Source: Deltaproteobacteria bacterium (GTDB lineage Bacteria > SAR324 > NAC60-12). From it: a DNA stretch of 9,538 nucleotides. The notes beneath the pieces are model-generated. The model saw nothing but the letters and a program-made list of their open reading frames with translations, did not search any database and was not told the DNA's origin. The translations under genes and the position numbers were made by a program. This document shows positions 1 through 5,934 of this stretch, one piece after another. How positions within the stretch are numbered: the stretch's first letter is position 1; the number at the start of each line of letters is the position of its first letter. The stretch spans positions 862 to 10,399 of the forward strand of contig DPLM01000346.1 of NCBI GenBank assembly GCA_003541985.1, written 5' to 3'.

Positions 1-1716
1 ACAGCTGGTGACTGGGATGGAGACGGAGATCCAGATCTACTCTTGGGCAGTCGCTCTGGCGCACTCTATGCCTACATTAATCAAGGAGGAACCGAGGATC
101 CTGATTGGTCTCGACTGGAAGTCCCTGCGCTTGCACCGAACGGTCGTAGTTTCAGTGCACCCTCCCTCGCTGACCTCGACGGAGATGGAGACCTTGATAT
201 TCTAGTGGGCCGCAAGGATGGCACCTTGGACCTGTTGCGCAACGAAGGCAATCAAGAAAGCCCCGACTGGCAAATGGCTGAAGTCCGCTTTGCAAAAATT
301 GATATTGGCAGTCGTAGCACACCATTGATTCATGATCTAGATGGGGATTCCGACTTAGATCTCCTGGTTGGCAACAGCCAAGGCTTCCTGATCTACTTTG
401 AAAATCAAGGAAGCCCCGAAAAAACGAATTTTGTATTGGAAAGTGCTCGTTTTGCAAATGCACAATCTTCCTCTGGTAACGCAATCCCTGCAATTTTTCA
501 GTGGGATGACGATGAGAATGCAGATTTACTGATTGGTGAAAGCAGTGGAACGCTACAATTGCTGAATCACCAACCACAGCCAAATTACCCTGTCAGTCTT
601 GGTTGGCAGCAACAAGCCCAGATTTGGCAAAATCTCGAAACTGTCGGCAGTAGTGCACCATTCTTGGTTGATCTGAACGGCGACCAGCAGCAAGATTTGC
701 TAGTTGGAGATGAAGATGGACATTTGCTGAGCTGGTTGTTTATTGGTAAGCAGCAACCCACAGACATTGCTCCACCAGAACCAGTGATGACTGCAAATAC
801 CTTGGAGCGGCTAAGAGTTTCAGAAGGTCAGACTTTCACTGATCAGCCCCCAGGGCCTATAATTCAGGCAGTCCCTTCAGCACCTCCAATCGTACCTCGT
901 GAGCCCAGTTATGAACTCGTGAGCCAGCGATTTGCAGAGCAAAACTTTGGGAATCGGGCAGTACCAGCATTATTGGATTTGGATGGGGATGGTGACTTGG
1001 ATCTGATCGTTGGGAATCGTAGAGGAGAACTAAGAAGCTTCCAAAACGATCCAGAAAATGGATTGGATCGCTGGAATTTAATGGACGAGAACTTTCTGGA
1101 GTATAGTGGTGGAGCTAACGCAGCCCCTGTCTTTGCTGATGTAGATGGTGACGGAGACAAAGACCTCTTAATCGGCAATGAAAGCGGTAGTGTTCTATTT
1201 TGGGAAAACCGTGGCACCCCAGAATTTCCAGAATTTTTCAGAGATCCACGGCCCATGAATGGTGTGACAAGTGGGCGTAATTCAATCCCTGCCATCTATG
1301 ATGTCAATCAGGACGGGCGGGCTGATCTGCTCCTCGGTAACTTCGGTGGCAACGTGCGCCTATATCTTCAGGAGGCCAATGGTAAGGGTTTTCGATTCCA
1401 GCTCTATCATAGACGATTTCTTGATCTGGACGTCGGACTTGGTGCTGTACCAGTCTTCGCTGACTTTAACAATGATCAACAAAATGAGCTAGTTGTTGGC
1501 TCTGATGGAGGCCGACTGATCGAGTTTCGTCCTGCAGATGCTACTCAGGATACCCCTTGGGGGTGGAAGCTGAATGACGGACCGCTCACCAAGCTAAACA
1601 TGCCTGTTGGGAGCGTCCCAGTTTTTGTTGACTACGACTCCGATGGAGATCTGGATTTAATCGTGGGTACCGAAGCAGGGGATCTACAATTCTACCGCAA
1701 CAAAGCCATCGAATAA
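1..1716 (+). CDS. FG-GAP/VCBS-type repeat protein, 5' end outside window
   Basis: The reading frame is open from the first base and ends at TAA 1714-1716, giving 571 residues of a longer protein. The true start lies upstream; a TTG at 43 is only an internal leucine codon. Ten motifs of the form DxDGDxDLxxG begin near residues 4, 58, 112, 169, 224, 326, 380, 434, 488 and 544 of the visible part, a period of about 54 residues. Each unit reads roughly 'PvfaDlDgDGDlDLlvGn..G.l..y.N.G...P.W'. Motifs 4, 5, 8 and 9 have lost some Asp residues. Two blocks of five are split by a Pro-rich linker at about residues 250-300. In FG-GAP/VCBS families such loops bind calcium and build beta-propellers, usually in secreted or surface proteins used in adhesion or matrix binding. 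Function here is unknown. It lies 100 bp upstream of flgI on the same strand, where flgA or flgH might be expected. The N-terminus, and so any signal peptide, cannot be seen. Confidence 0.85.
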   Translation, partial: TAGDWDGDGDPDLLLGSRSGALYAYINQGGTEDPDWSRLEVPALAPNGRSFSAPSLADLDGDGDLDILVGRKDGTLDLLRNEGNQESPDWQMAEVRFAKIDIGSRSTPLIHDLDGDSDLDLLVGNSQGFLIYFENQGSPEKTNFVLESARFANAQSSSGNAIPAIFQWDDDENADLLIGESSGTLQLLNHQPQPNYPVSLGWQQQAQIWQNLETVGSSAPFLVDLNGDQQQDLLVGDEDGHLLSWLFIGKQQPTDIAPPEPVMTANTLERLRVSEGQTFTDQPPGPIIQAVPSAPPIVPREPSYELVSQRFAEQNFGNRAVPALLDLDGDGDLDLIVGNRRGELRSFQNDPENGLDRWNLMDENFLEYSGGANAAPVFADVDGDGDKDLLIGNESGSVLFWENRGTPEFPEFFRDPRPMNGVTSGRNSIPAIYDVNQDGRADLLLGNFGGNVRLYLQEANGKGFRFQLYHRRFLDLDVGLGAVPVFADFNNDQQNELVVGSDGGRLIEFRPADATQDTPWGWKLNDGPLTKLNMPVGSVPVFVDYDSDGDLDLIVGTEAGDLQFYRNKAIE

Positions 1717-1745
1717 AACTAGACGGCCAGAAACAGGCCAATTGA

Positions 1746-1763
1746 CTGGCACCGAACTTGAAT
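1746..1763 (+). promoter_or_regulatory. candidate sigma-54 promoter upstream of flgI
   Basis: CTGGCAC begins at 1746 and is followed by five bases (1753-1757) and TTGAA at 1758. This fits the sigma-54 pattern TGGCAC-N5-TTGCA with the correct GG-N10 spacing, except that the -12 GC is GA. It sits in the short gap after the repeat-protein stop and about 55 bp before the flgI ATG, giving a leader of roughly 45 nt. Sigma-54 control of rod, ring and hook genes is common in flagellated proteobacteria. The change at the -12 C lowers confidence. Confidence 0.4.
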
Positions 1764-1816
1764 CTGGTGCTACCCATTCTGGCAGGACACAGCGAGTTTA
1801 CCTGCAAAAGGCTATC

Positions 1817-2908
1817 ATGTTTCGTAAGGGATTTCGGCTACTACTGATCTGGGGACTTTTCCTAACTATCACTTCGCCAGCTTGGGGAGTGAGGGTCAAA
1901 GACATCGCAAATCTGCGAGGAGCCCGTGATAACCAACTGATTGGCTTCGGGCTCGTCGTGGGTCTTGATGGCACTGGAGACAGTCCAGGAAGTTTACTTT
2001 CCCGTAAGCCGATCGTTAACGCCTTGGAGCGAGTTGGAATCAGTCTAGCTAGCGAAGATATTAGTGGTCAGAGCATTGCTGCCGTCTGGTTGACGGCTAC
2101 GCTGCCCGCTTTCGCCAAATCTGGCCAACGTCTAGATGTGACAGCAGCTACCATCGGAGATGCAGTGTCTCTACGAGGTGGTATCTTACTAATGGCACCG
2201 TTAAGAGGGCCAGATCGCTTAGTCTATGCGGTAGCCCAAGGTCCGATTTCTGGTATTCCTCAAGGAGTCAGTCGTGCCGAAGCCTTGCCTCCAGAAGAAC
2301 TAGCTAGATTACCAGTAGGAGCACGCATGGTTGCTTCTGTTGGTTCAATCCCAGGTGGAGCCTTGGTAGAACGAGAGATTAATTTAAATCTGAATAGTCG
2401 AGCTAGGCTGTTCCTAAATCTCAAATCCCCAGATTTTACTACAGCGTTCCGGCTTGCAAAGCTCATTGACCAGAATTTAGGGTATCGTACTGCAAGGGCA
2501 AAAGATGCAGGTACTGTTGAGATTCTTGTACCAGATAGTTATCTTGGACAGACTGTTGAGTTAATTTCCCGTATAGAAAATATGGAGATTACCCCTGACA
2601 ATGTGGCACAAGTAGTACTAGATGAACGTTCCGGCACTGTGGTCATGGGTGGTCAGGTACGAATTTCCCCAATCGCAATTTCTCAGGGTGGTCTGAGTAT
2701 TCAGGTAAAAATTCCTGCAGCTGACCCTGAAGCCAACCCAGAGGGAAATACAATTGAGTCAGGAGTCTTCATGTTTAAGGGAGGAGCAGACTTGAAAGAA
2801 ATCGTGGATGGTTTCAATAAAATTGGAGCCTCCAGCAAAGATCTGATCGAGATGCTCAAGGCTGTTAAAGCAGCCGGTGCCTTGCACGCAGAACTCATCA
2901 TTCAGTAA
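1817..2908 (+). CDS. flgI: Flagellar P-ring protein FlgI
   Basis: FlgI forms the periplasmic P ring that surrounds the rod and acts as a bushing in the peptidoglycan layer. The 363-residue product has the usual length for the family. Residues 1-24 form a Sec signal peptide: basic start (FRK), hydrophobic core (LLLIWGLFLTI), and an AWG cleavage site before VRVKD. The mature start VRVKDIANLRGARDNQLIGF and the following GLVVGLDGTGDS are hallmark FlgI sequence, and the end LKAVKAAGALHAELIIQ matches the family C-terminus. ATG 1817 is chosen because it has AAAAGG five bases upstream and starts the signal peptide directly; the frame runs back to a TTG at 1742, but that would put 25 residues before the signal peptide. 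flgJ follows after 7 bp. A sigma-54-like site lies upstream. Confidence 0.97.
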   Translation: MFRKGFRLLLIWGLFLTITSPAWGVRVKDIANLRGARDNQLIGFGLVVGLDGTGDSPGSLLSRKPIVNALERVGISLASEDISGQSIAAVWLTATLPAFAKSGQRLDVTAATIGDAVSLRGGILLMAPLRGPDRLVYAVAQGPISGIPQGVSRAEALPPEELARLPVGARMVASVGSIPGGALVEREINLNLNSRARLFLNLKSPDFTTAFRLAKLIDQNLGYRTARAKDAGTVEILVPDSYLGQTVELISRIENMEITPDNVAQVVLDERSGTVVMGGQVRISPIAISQGGLSIQVKIPAADPEANPEGNTIESGVFMFKGGADLKEIVDGFNKIGASSKDLIEMLKAVKAAGALHAELIIQ

Positions 2909-2915
2909 GGAAACA

Positions 2916-3224
2916 ATGAAGCTCAATCCTGCGCTGATGACTTCGATGCAGCGCACCATACAAACAGAAGAGAAGAGCAAACTGAACAATGAGGATGTCC
3001 AACTGCGTAAAGCTGCAGAGGACTTCGAAGCACTACTCACTCAGCAGATGCTCAAAACCATGAGAGAAGCCGGATTTAAGTCAGACCTGCTGCCAGAGTC
3101 CAATGGTGAAAAAATCTTCCGCTCCATGTTGGATGAGCGGTACGCCCAATCTATGGCTCAGTCTGAGGGATCTCTGGCAGAAGCACTATTGCGCCAACTA
3201 AAGCCTCCGGCAAAAAAAGTCTAA
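2916..3224 (+). CDS. flgJ: Rod-binding protein FlgJ, N-terminal-domain-only form
   Basis: This 102-residue protein is the rod-binding domain of FlgJ, which caps or guides rod assembly in the periplasm. Residues 33-50 (AAEDFEALLTQQMLKTMR) and 66-95 (KIFRSMLDERYAQSMAQS, then LAEALLRQL) carry the typical helical signature. It lacks the C-terminal peptidoglycan hydrolase domain found in enteric FlgJ (about 310 residues), so wall opening for the rod must be done by another enzyme, as in many non-gamma proteobacteria. The start is ATG 2916: AAGGA overlaps the flgI TAA and sits about 4-5 bases upstream, which implies translational coupling to flgI. There is no signal peptide, as is usual for FlgJ. 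The gene ends in a Lys-rich PPAKKV tail. Confidence 0.93.
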   Translation: MKLNPALMTSMQRTIQTEEKSKLNNEDVQLRKAAEDFEALLTQQMLKTMREAGFKSDLLPESNGEKIFRSMLDERYAQSMAQSEGSLAEALLRQLKPPAKKV

Positions 3225-3232
3225 AAATTCAT

Positions 3233-3259
3233 TCAAGTTTCTGGCACAACTGCCGATAA
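3233..3259 (+). promoter_or_regulatory. sigma-28 (FliA) promoter for flgM
   Basis: TCAAGTTT (3233-3240), an 11-nt spacer, then GCCGATAA (3252-3259). This matches the FliA consensus TAAAGTTT-N11-GCCGATAA at 15 of 16 positions with exact spacing. It starts 9 bp after the flgJ stop and points at flgM. Transcription would begin near 3265, giving a leader of about 120 nt. Sigma-28 control of flgM is a known negative-feedback arrangement. Confidence 0.88.
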
Positions 3260-3278
3260 AGTTGGTAAGTAAGTTTTT

Positions 3279-3309
3279 GGATTACTCCCTCAGTGAGAAA
3301 TCCTTTTTT
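3279..3309 (+). terminator. terminator-like hairpin with T-run in the flgM leader
   Basis: GGATT (3279-3283) pairs with AATCC (3299-3303). After an A-A mismatch, CTC (3285-3287) pairs with GAG (3295-3297), closing a 7-nt loop. Six T's follow directly at 3304-3309. The shape is that of a modest intrinsic terminator. It lies downstream of the sigma-28 start, so it would also act on the flgM transcript, as an attenuator, and not only end the flgIJ message. The stem is short and only moderately GC-rich. Confidence 0.45.
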
Positions 3310-3313
3310 CTTC

Positions 3314-3360
3314 GTGTTGTAATCACACTATCGTGACAACATCTTCAAGTTGATCACGAT
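3314..3360 (+). promoter_or_regulatory. two mutually exclusive hairpins in flgM 5' leader
   Basis: Hairpin A pairs TGTTGT (3315-3320) with ACAACA (3336-3341), plus an inner CAC/GTG after a 3-nt bulge. Hairpin B pairs ATCGTGACAAC (3330-3340) with GTTGATCACGAT (3349-3360), 11 bp with one bulged A and an 8-nt loop. Both need bases 3330-3341, so only one can form at a time. No T-run follows B, so it is not a terminator. It ends 14 nt before the GAGG ribosome site of flgM. A switch or translational control role is inference. Confidence 0.45.
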
Positions 3361-3383
3361 CATCTTAGCTCGACGAGGTGCCC

Positions 3384-3674
3384 ATGAAGGTAACAAACCA
3401 GCCGCAAACTCTTTTGCAGGATGCACGCGGCGGACTCCGGACAGAGGGTCAGGAAGTTGCTCGGCGTGACCAGCAGTTACGCAAGGACAACTTTGTTACA
3501 ACCTCATCCTTCACAATCGACAAGCTCAAGCAACGAATTGCCGCTGAGCCAGAGATTCGCATGGATAAGGTTGCCAGTCTCCGCGATCAACTGCGCAACG
3601 GTGAATATAAAGTAGACACAGCCCGACTAACAGACAAGATGCTGACAGAATCACTTAACGAGGAACTCTCCTGA
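3384..3674 (+). CDS. flgM: Anti-sigma-28 factor FlgM
   Basis: FlgM binds and holds sigma-28 (FliA) in the cytoplasm until the hook-basal body is complete, then is exported through the flagellar secretion channel. The 96-residue product has family length. The N-terminal half is polar and probably disordered. Residues 43-70 (FTIDKLKQRIAAEPEIR, then KVASLRDQL) and 71-87 (RNGEYKVDTARLTDKML) form the conserved sigma-binding helices. ATG 3384 is preferred over an in-frame GTG at 3378, because GAGG at 3375-3378 lies five bases before the ATG and would be inside or against the GTG start. Its own sigma-28 promoter and a structured leader lie upstream. flgN follows immediately and may overlap its stop codon. 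Confidence 0.92.
   Translation: MKVTNQPQTLLQDARGGLRTEGQEVARRDQQLRKDNFVTTSSFTIDKLKQRIAAEPEIRMDKVASLRDQLRNGEYKVDTARLTDKMLTESLNEELS
3660..3673 (+). promoter_or_regulatory. ribosome site and possible CTG start for flgN
   Basis: GAGGA (3660-3664), inside the last flgM codons, is followed by six bases and then CTG at 3671, which overlaps the flgM stop as CTGA. The CTG is in frame with flgN. The only other usable in-frame start, GTG 3701, has no purine-rich ribosome site upstream. The ATG at 3699 is in another frame and hits TAG at once. Translation coupled to flgM from a rare CTG is therefore plausible. Confidence 0.4.
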
Positions 3675-3700
3675 CCACTAAAGTCAGCTCCCAAAAAAAT

Positions 3701-4189
3701 GTGCTAGTTTCTCTGCAGGATATCTTGGAAACAGAGATTGAACTGCACCAAGCACTTCGGGAGCAACTACAGGAAGAAGCCAGTGGGTTTGGTGTTCTCA
3801 GTGGAAATGAGTTGCTGAGGATTCAGAGAACGAAGGACAAGATTGTTGAACAGGTGATTCGGCAGGAAGCAAAACGGATTTCTCTAGTCGACCAATTTCC
3901 CAGGCTCTGGCCGCAGCAACCAAGTCCCTTCACCCTCAGTGTAATCATTCAGTTGGCACCAACTGAACAGGCTAAAGCTTTGCGATATTGTTTTGATGAG
4001 TTGCAAAACATCCTATCGGAGATTCGCAGCTTGGCTGAACATAACAGTTTGGAATCCTCAGCCAGGTTAAAATCCGTTGAAGCATCTATGCGATTTCTGA
4101 CAGAAGGCTCCGGTCGACAACAAGCGACCTACTCTGGTTCTGGAGAATTGCAGCATTCTGGTAGCAAAGTTTCTCGAACTTCTGTCTAA
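3701..4189 (+). CDS. flgN: FlgN-like flagellar export chaperone
   Basis: FlgN is the cytoplasmic chaperone that binds the C-termini of FlgK and FlgL and delivers them to the flagellar export gate. The 162-residue product is almost wholly helical and charged. The opening LVSLQDILETEIELHQALRE and a middle RTKDKIVEQVIRQEAKRISL fit the FlgN pattern (an N-terminal helix with repeated Leu and Glu, then a K..L...I...E..R segment). The last 25 residues are Ser/Gly-rich and low in complexity. Identity rests on this pattern together with position between flgM and flgK, the conserved place for flgN; sequence conservation in the family is low. The start is uncertain: GTG 3701 is listed, but a CTG at 3671 with a good ribosome site would add 10 residues (TTKVSSQKN after the start). 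Confidence 0.8.
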   Translation: MLVSLQDILETEIELHQALREQLQEEASGFGVLSGNELLRIQRTKDKIVEQVIRQEAKRISLVDQFPRLWPQQPSPFTLSVIIQLAPTEQAKALRYCFDELQNILSEIRSLAEHNSLESSARLKSVEASMRFLTEGSGRQQATYSGSGELQHSGSKVSRTSV

Positions 4190-4191
4190 AA
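4165..4191 (+). promoter_or_regulatory. candidate sigma-28 promoter for flgK
   Basis: CAAAGTTT (4165-4172), an 11-nt spacer, then GTCTAAAA (4184-4191). The -35 matches the FliA consensus at 7 of 8 positions and the -10 at 5 of 8, with exact spacing. It overlaps the end of flgN and would start transcription only about 13 nt before the flgK ATG. It could add flgKL expression beyond read-through from the flgM promoter. Confidence 0.4.
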
Positions 4192-4210
4192 ACGATTTCG
4201 GCAGACTATT

Positions 4211-5899
4211 ATGTCCTTGACCCACGCCCTAAATATGGGCAGCCGCTCCCTCTCTGCACAACAAAGAGGTGTATCGACTGCTGGCCACAACATTGCCAAT
4301 CAGAATACAGAAGGCTTTTCACGTCAGGAAGTCAGTACTCGAGCTGCACAGGCTGATCCTACAGGACTTGGTGCAGGCGCTGAAGCTCTCCCCACCAAAC
4401 GTGTATACGATCAATTTCTACAACGAAAAATTCTACAAGAGTCGCCGCGTTCCGGCCGTTATGGAGTCCGCGAAGATGTTCTGAAAAAGTTAGAAGTCGT
4501 CTTTGATGAAATGAACAACAATGGTCTTCGTCGTTCAATGAATGATTTCTGGGATTCTTGGACACAGCTCGCTAACCATCCAGAATCTGATTCAGCTCGG
4601 GCGAAAGCAAGAGACATGGGGGACCGACTTGCAACTCGATTTCGAGACACCGATGCTCAACTTCGTAGCCTACGCAACGAAACCAACTCTCGGATCGGGG
4701 CTACTGTCGAAACCATTAACGAGCACGCAAGGAAACTTCAGGAGCTAAATCGCCAAATATTTTCCTACGAGGCTGGCGGCGGTCGCCACGCTAACGACGC
4801 CCGGGATGAGCGAGATCAAACATTGGAGAATCTCTCGAAGCTGGTTGATCTCAACTGGGTAGAAGGCAAAGATGGAATGTTGACAGTCTTTGTTGGCAGA
4901 GACTGGACACTGGTCCAAGGTAATAAAGCGAATGAATTGGTAGCATCGCTGAAGGGTGGTGAGATCGGCATGTACCGTGTGGAGGGAAAACTCTCTCGAG
5001 AATCTCGGCGTGACATCACAGAGATTTTCCGAGCTGGTGAAATGCAAGAATTGACAGAAGTTCGAGATAAAACCATTGTCAAGTACATGGATGATTTGAA
5101 TGATTTGGCTTTCGGCCTAACTAGTAAGATCAACCAATTGCATGCCACTGGAACAGGCCTGAAGTCTGCCAGCAATATGATGAAGAGTGCCTACGGCTTA
5201 AATGCGGAGGCAAGACTTCAGCCACTGCCTTTTCTGAAAGACGGTATCTTCCAGTTACACTTGGTCGATCGTGAGAACGAGTTCGTAGAAACTTATGAAA
5301 TTGAGATCCAAGCTGGTCGGGATACTCTAAACGATATTATACAGCGGATCAATCAGACAGTAAACGCCCCAGAATTACTCTACGCTTCTGTTGAAGAGGA
5401 TGGTTCGATGTTCATTCAGACGGGTACAGACTATAAATTCATCTTCGGTGATGACAAGACTGATCTGACCCAAGTGCTGGGCTTCAATAGTTTTTTTGAA
5501 ACTCTCAAAGGCGCTGCGGATCTGAGGTTGAGTGACAGAATCATGCTAGATCCGAACACGATTTCTACAGGTCGTGATCTCTATCCCGGTGACAATCGAG
5601 TAGCGCTAAGCATTGCCAAGTTGCAGACCGATCCACATATGCGCAACGACACAATGACTTTTGATGAGTTCTACAACACGATTCTTGCTGATCTTGGTCT
5701 GAGGATACAACGTAACCAGACAGAAAAAGCACAACAAGATAGTTTGGTGAATCAGTTCAGCCAGATTCGCAGCTCAATCAGCGGTGTCAACATGGATGAG
5801 GAGCTAGCCAAGATGATGCAGTATCAAAAAGCCTATGAAGCCTCTGCGCGTTTCGTAGGCACTGTCGACCAGATGATGGACACCCTTGTGCGCATGTAA
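4211..5899 (+). CDS. flgK: Flagellar hook-associated protein 1 FlgK (HAP1)
   Basis: FlgK forms the first junction ring between hook and filament after export through the flagellar channel. The 562-residue product is a normal FlgK length. Residues 1-39 hold the rod/hook-family start, with NIANQNTEGFSRQ at 27-39 as the defining motif. Residues 525-562 (GVNMDEELAKMMQYQKAY, then ARFVGTVDQMMDTLV) are the hallmark C-terminal helix, which packs into the D0 core. The middle, about 200-500, is the variable outer part. ATG 4211 is supported by the family N-terminus, though no good ribosome site precedes it (CGGCAGACTATT). This hints at coupling to flgN, 21 bp upstream, or weak initiation. flgL follows after 35 bp. 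Confidence 0.97.
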   Translation: MSLTHALNMGSRSLSAQQRGVSTAGHNIANQNTEGFSRQEVSTRAAQADPTGLGAGAEALPTKRVYDQFLQRKILQESPRSGRYGVREDVLKKLEVVFDEMNNNGLRRSMNDFWDSWTQLANHPESDSARAKARDMGDRLATRFRDTDAQLRSLRNETNSRIGATVETINEHARKLQELNRQIFSYEAGGGRHANDARDERDQTLENLSKLVDLNWVEGKDGMLTVFVGRDWTLVQGNKANELVASLKGGEIGMYRVEGKLSRESRRDITEIFRAGEMQELTEVRDKTIVKYMDDLNDLAFGLTSKINQLHATGTGLKSASNMMKSAYGLNAEARLQPLPFLKDGIFQLHLVDRENEFVETYEIEIQAGRDTLNDIIQRINQTVNAPELLYASVEEDGSMFIQTGTDYKFIFGDDKTDLTQVLGFNSFFETLKGAADLRLSDRIMLDPNTISTGRDLYPGDNRVALSIAKLQTDPHMRNDTMTFDEFYNTILADLGLRIQRNQTEKAQQDSLVNQFSQIRSSISGVNMDEELAKMMQYQKAYEASARFVGTVDQMMDTLVRM

Positions 5900-5934
5900 G
5901 CCGCACTCTCATTTCAAAGTAAGAGAATCGCCTC

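Noticed and set aside
152..583. 143-codon minus-strand frame near the window start
   Set aside because: Antisense to the FG-GAP repeats, with no domain signature.
909..1295. 128-codon minus-strand frame inside the repeat protein
   Set aside because: Ser/Pro/Arg-rich low-complexity translation that mirrors the repeated Asp/Gly codons on the other strand; a shadow of the coding repeats.
1725..1739. GGCC-N7-GGCC after the repeat-protein gene as a terminator
   Set aside because: Only a 4-bp stem and no T-run follows.
1742..1816. N-terminal extension of FlgI from TTG 1742
   Set aside because: It would put 25 polar residues before a clear signal peptide and overlaps the sigma-54-like site; ATG 1817 has a good ribosome site.
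3242..3256. TGGCAC inside the flgM promoter as a sigma-54 -24 element
   Set aside because: No GC at the -12 position; the same bases form the spacer of a near-perfect sigma-28 promoter.
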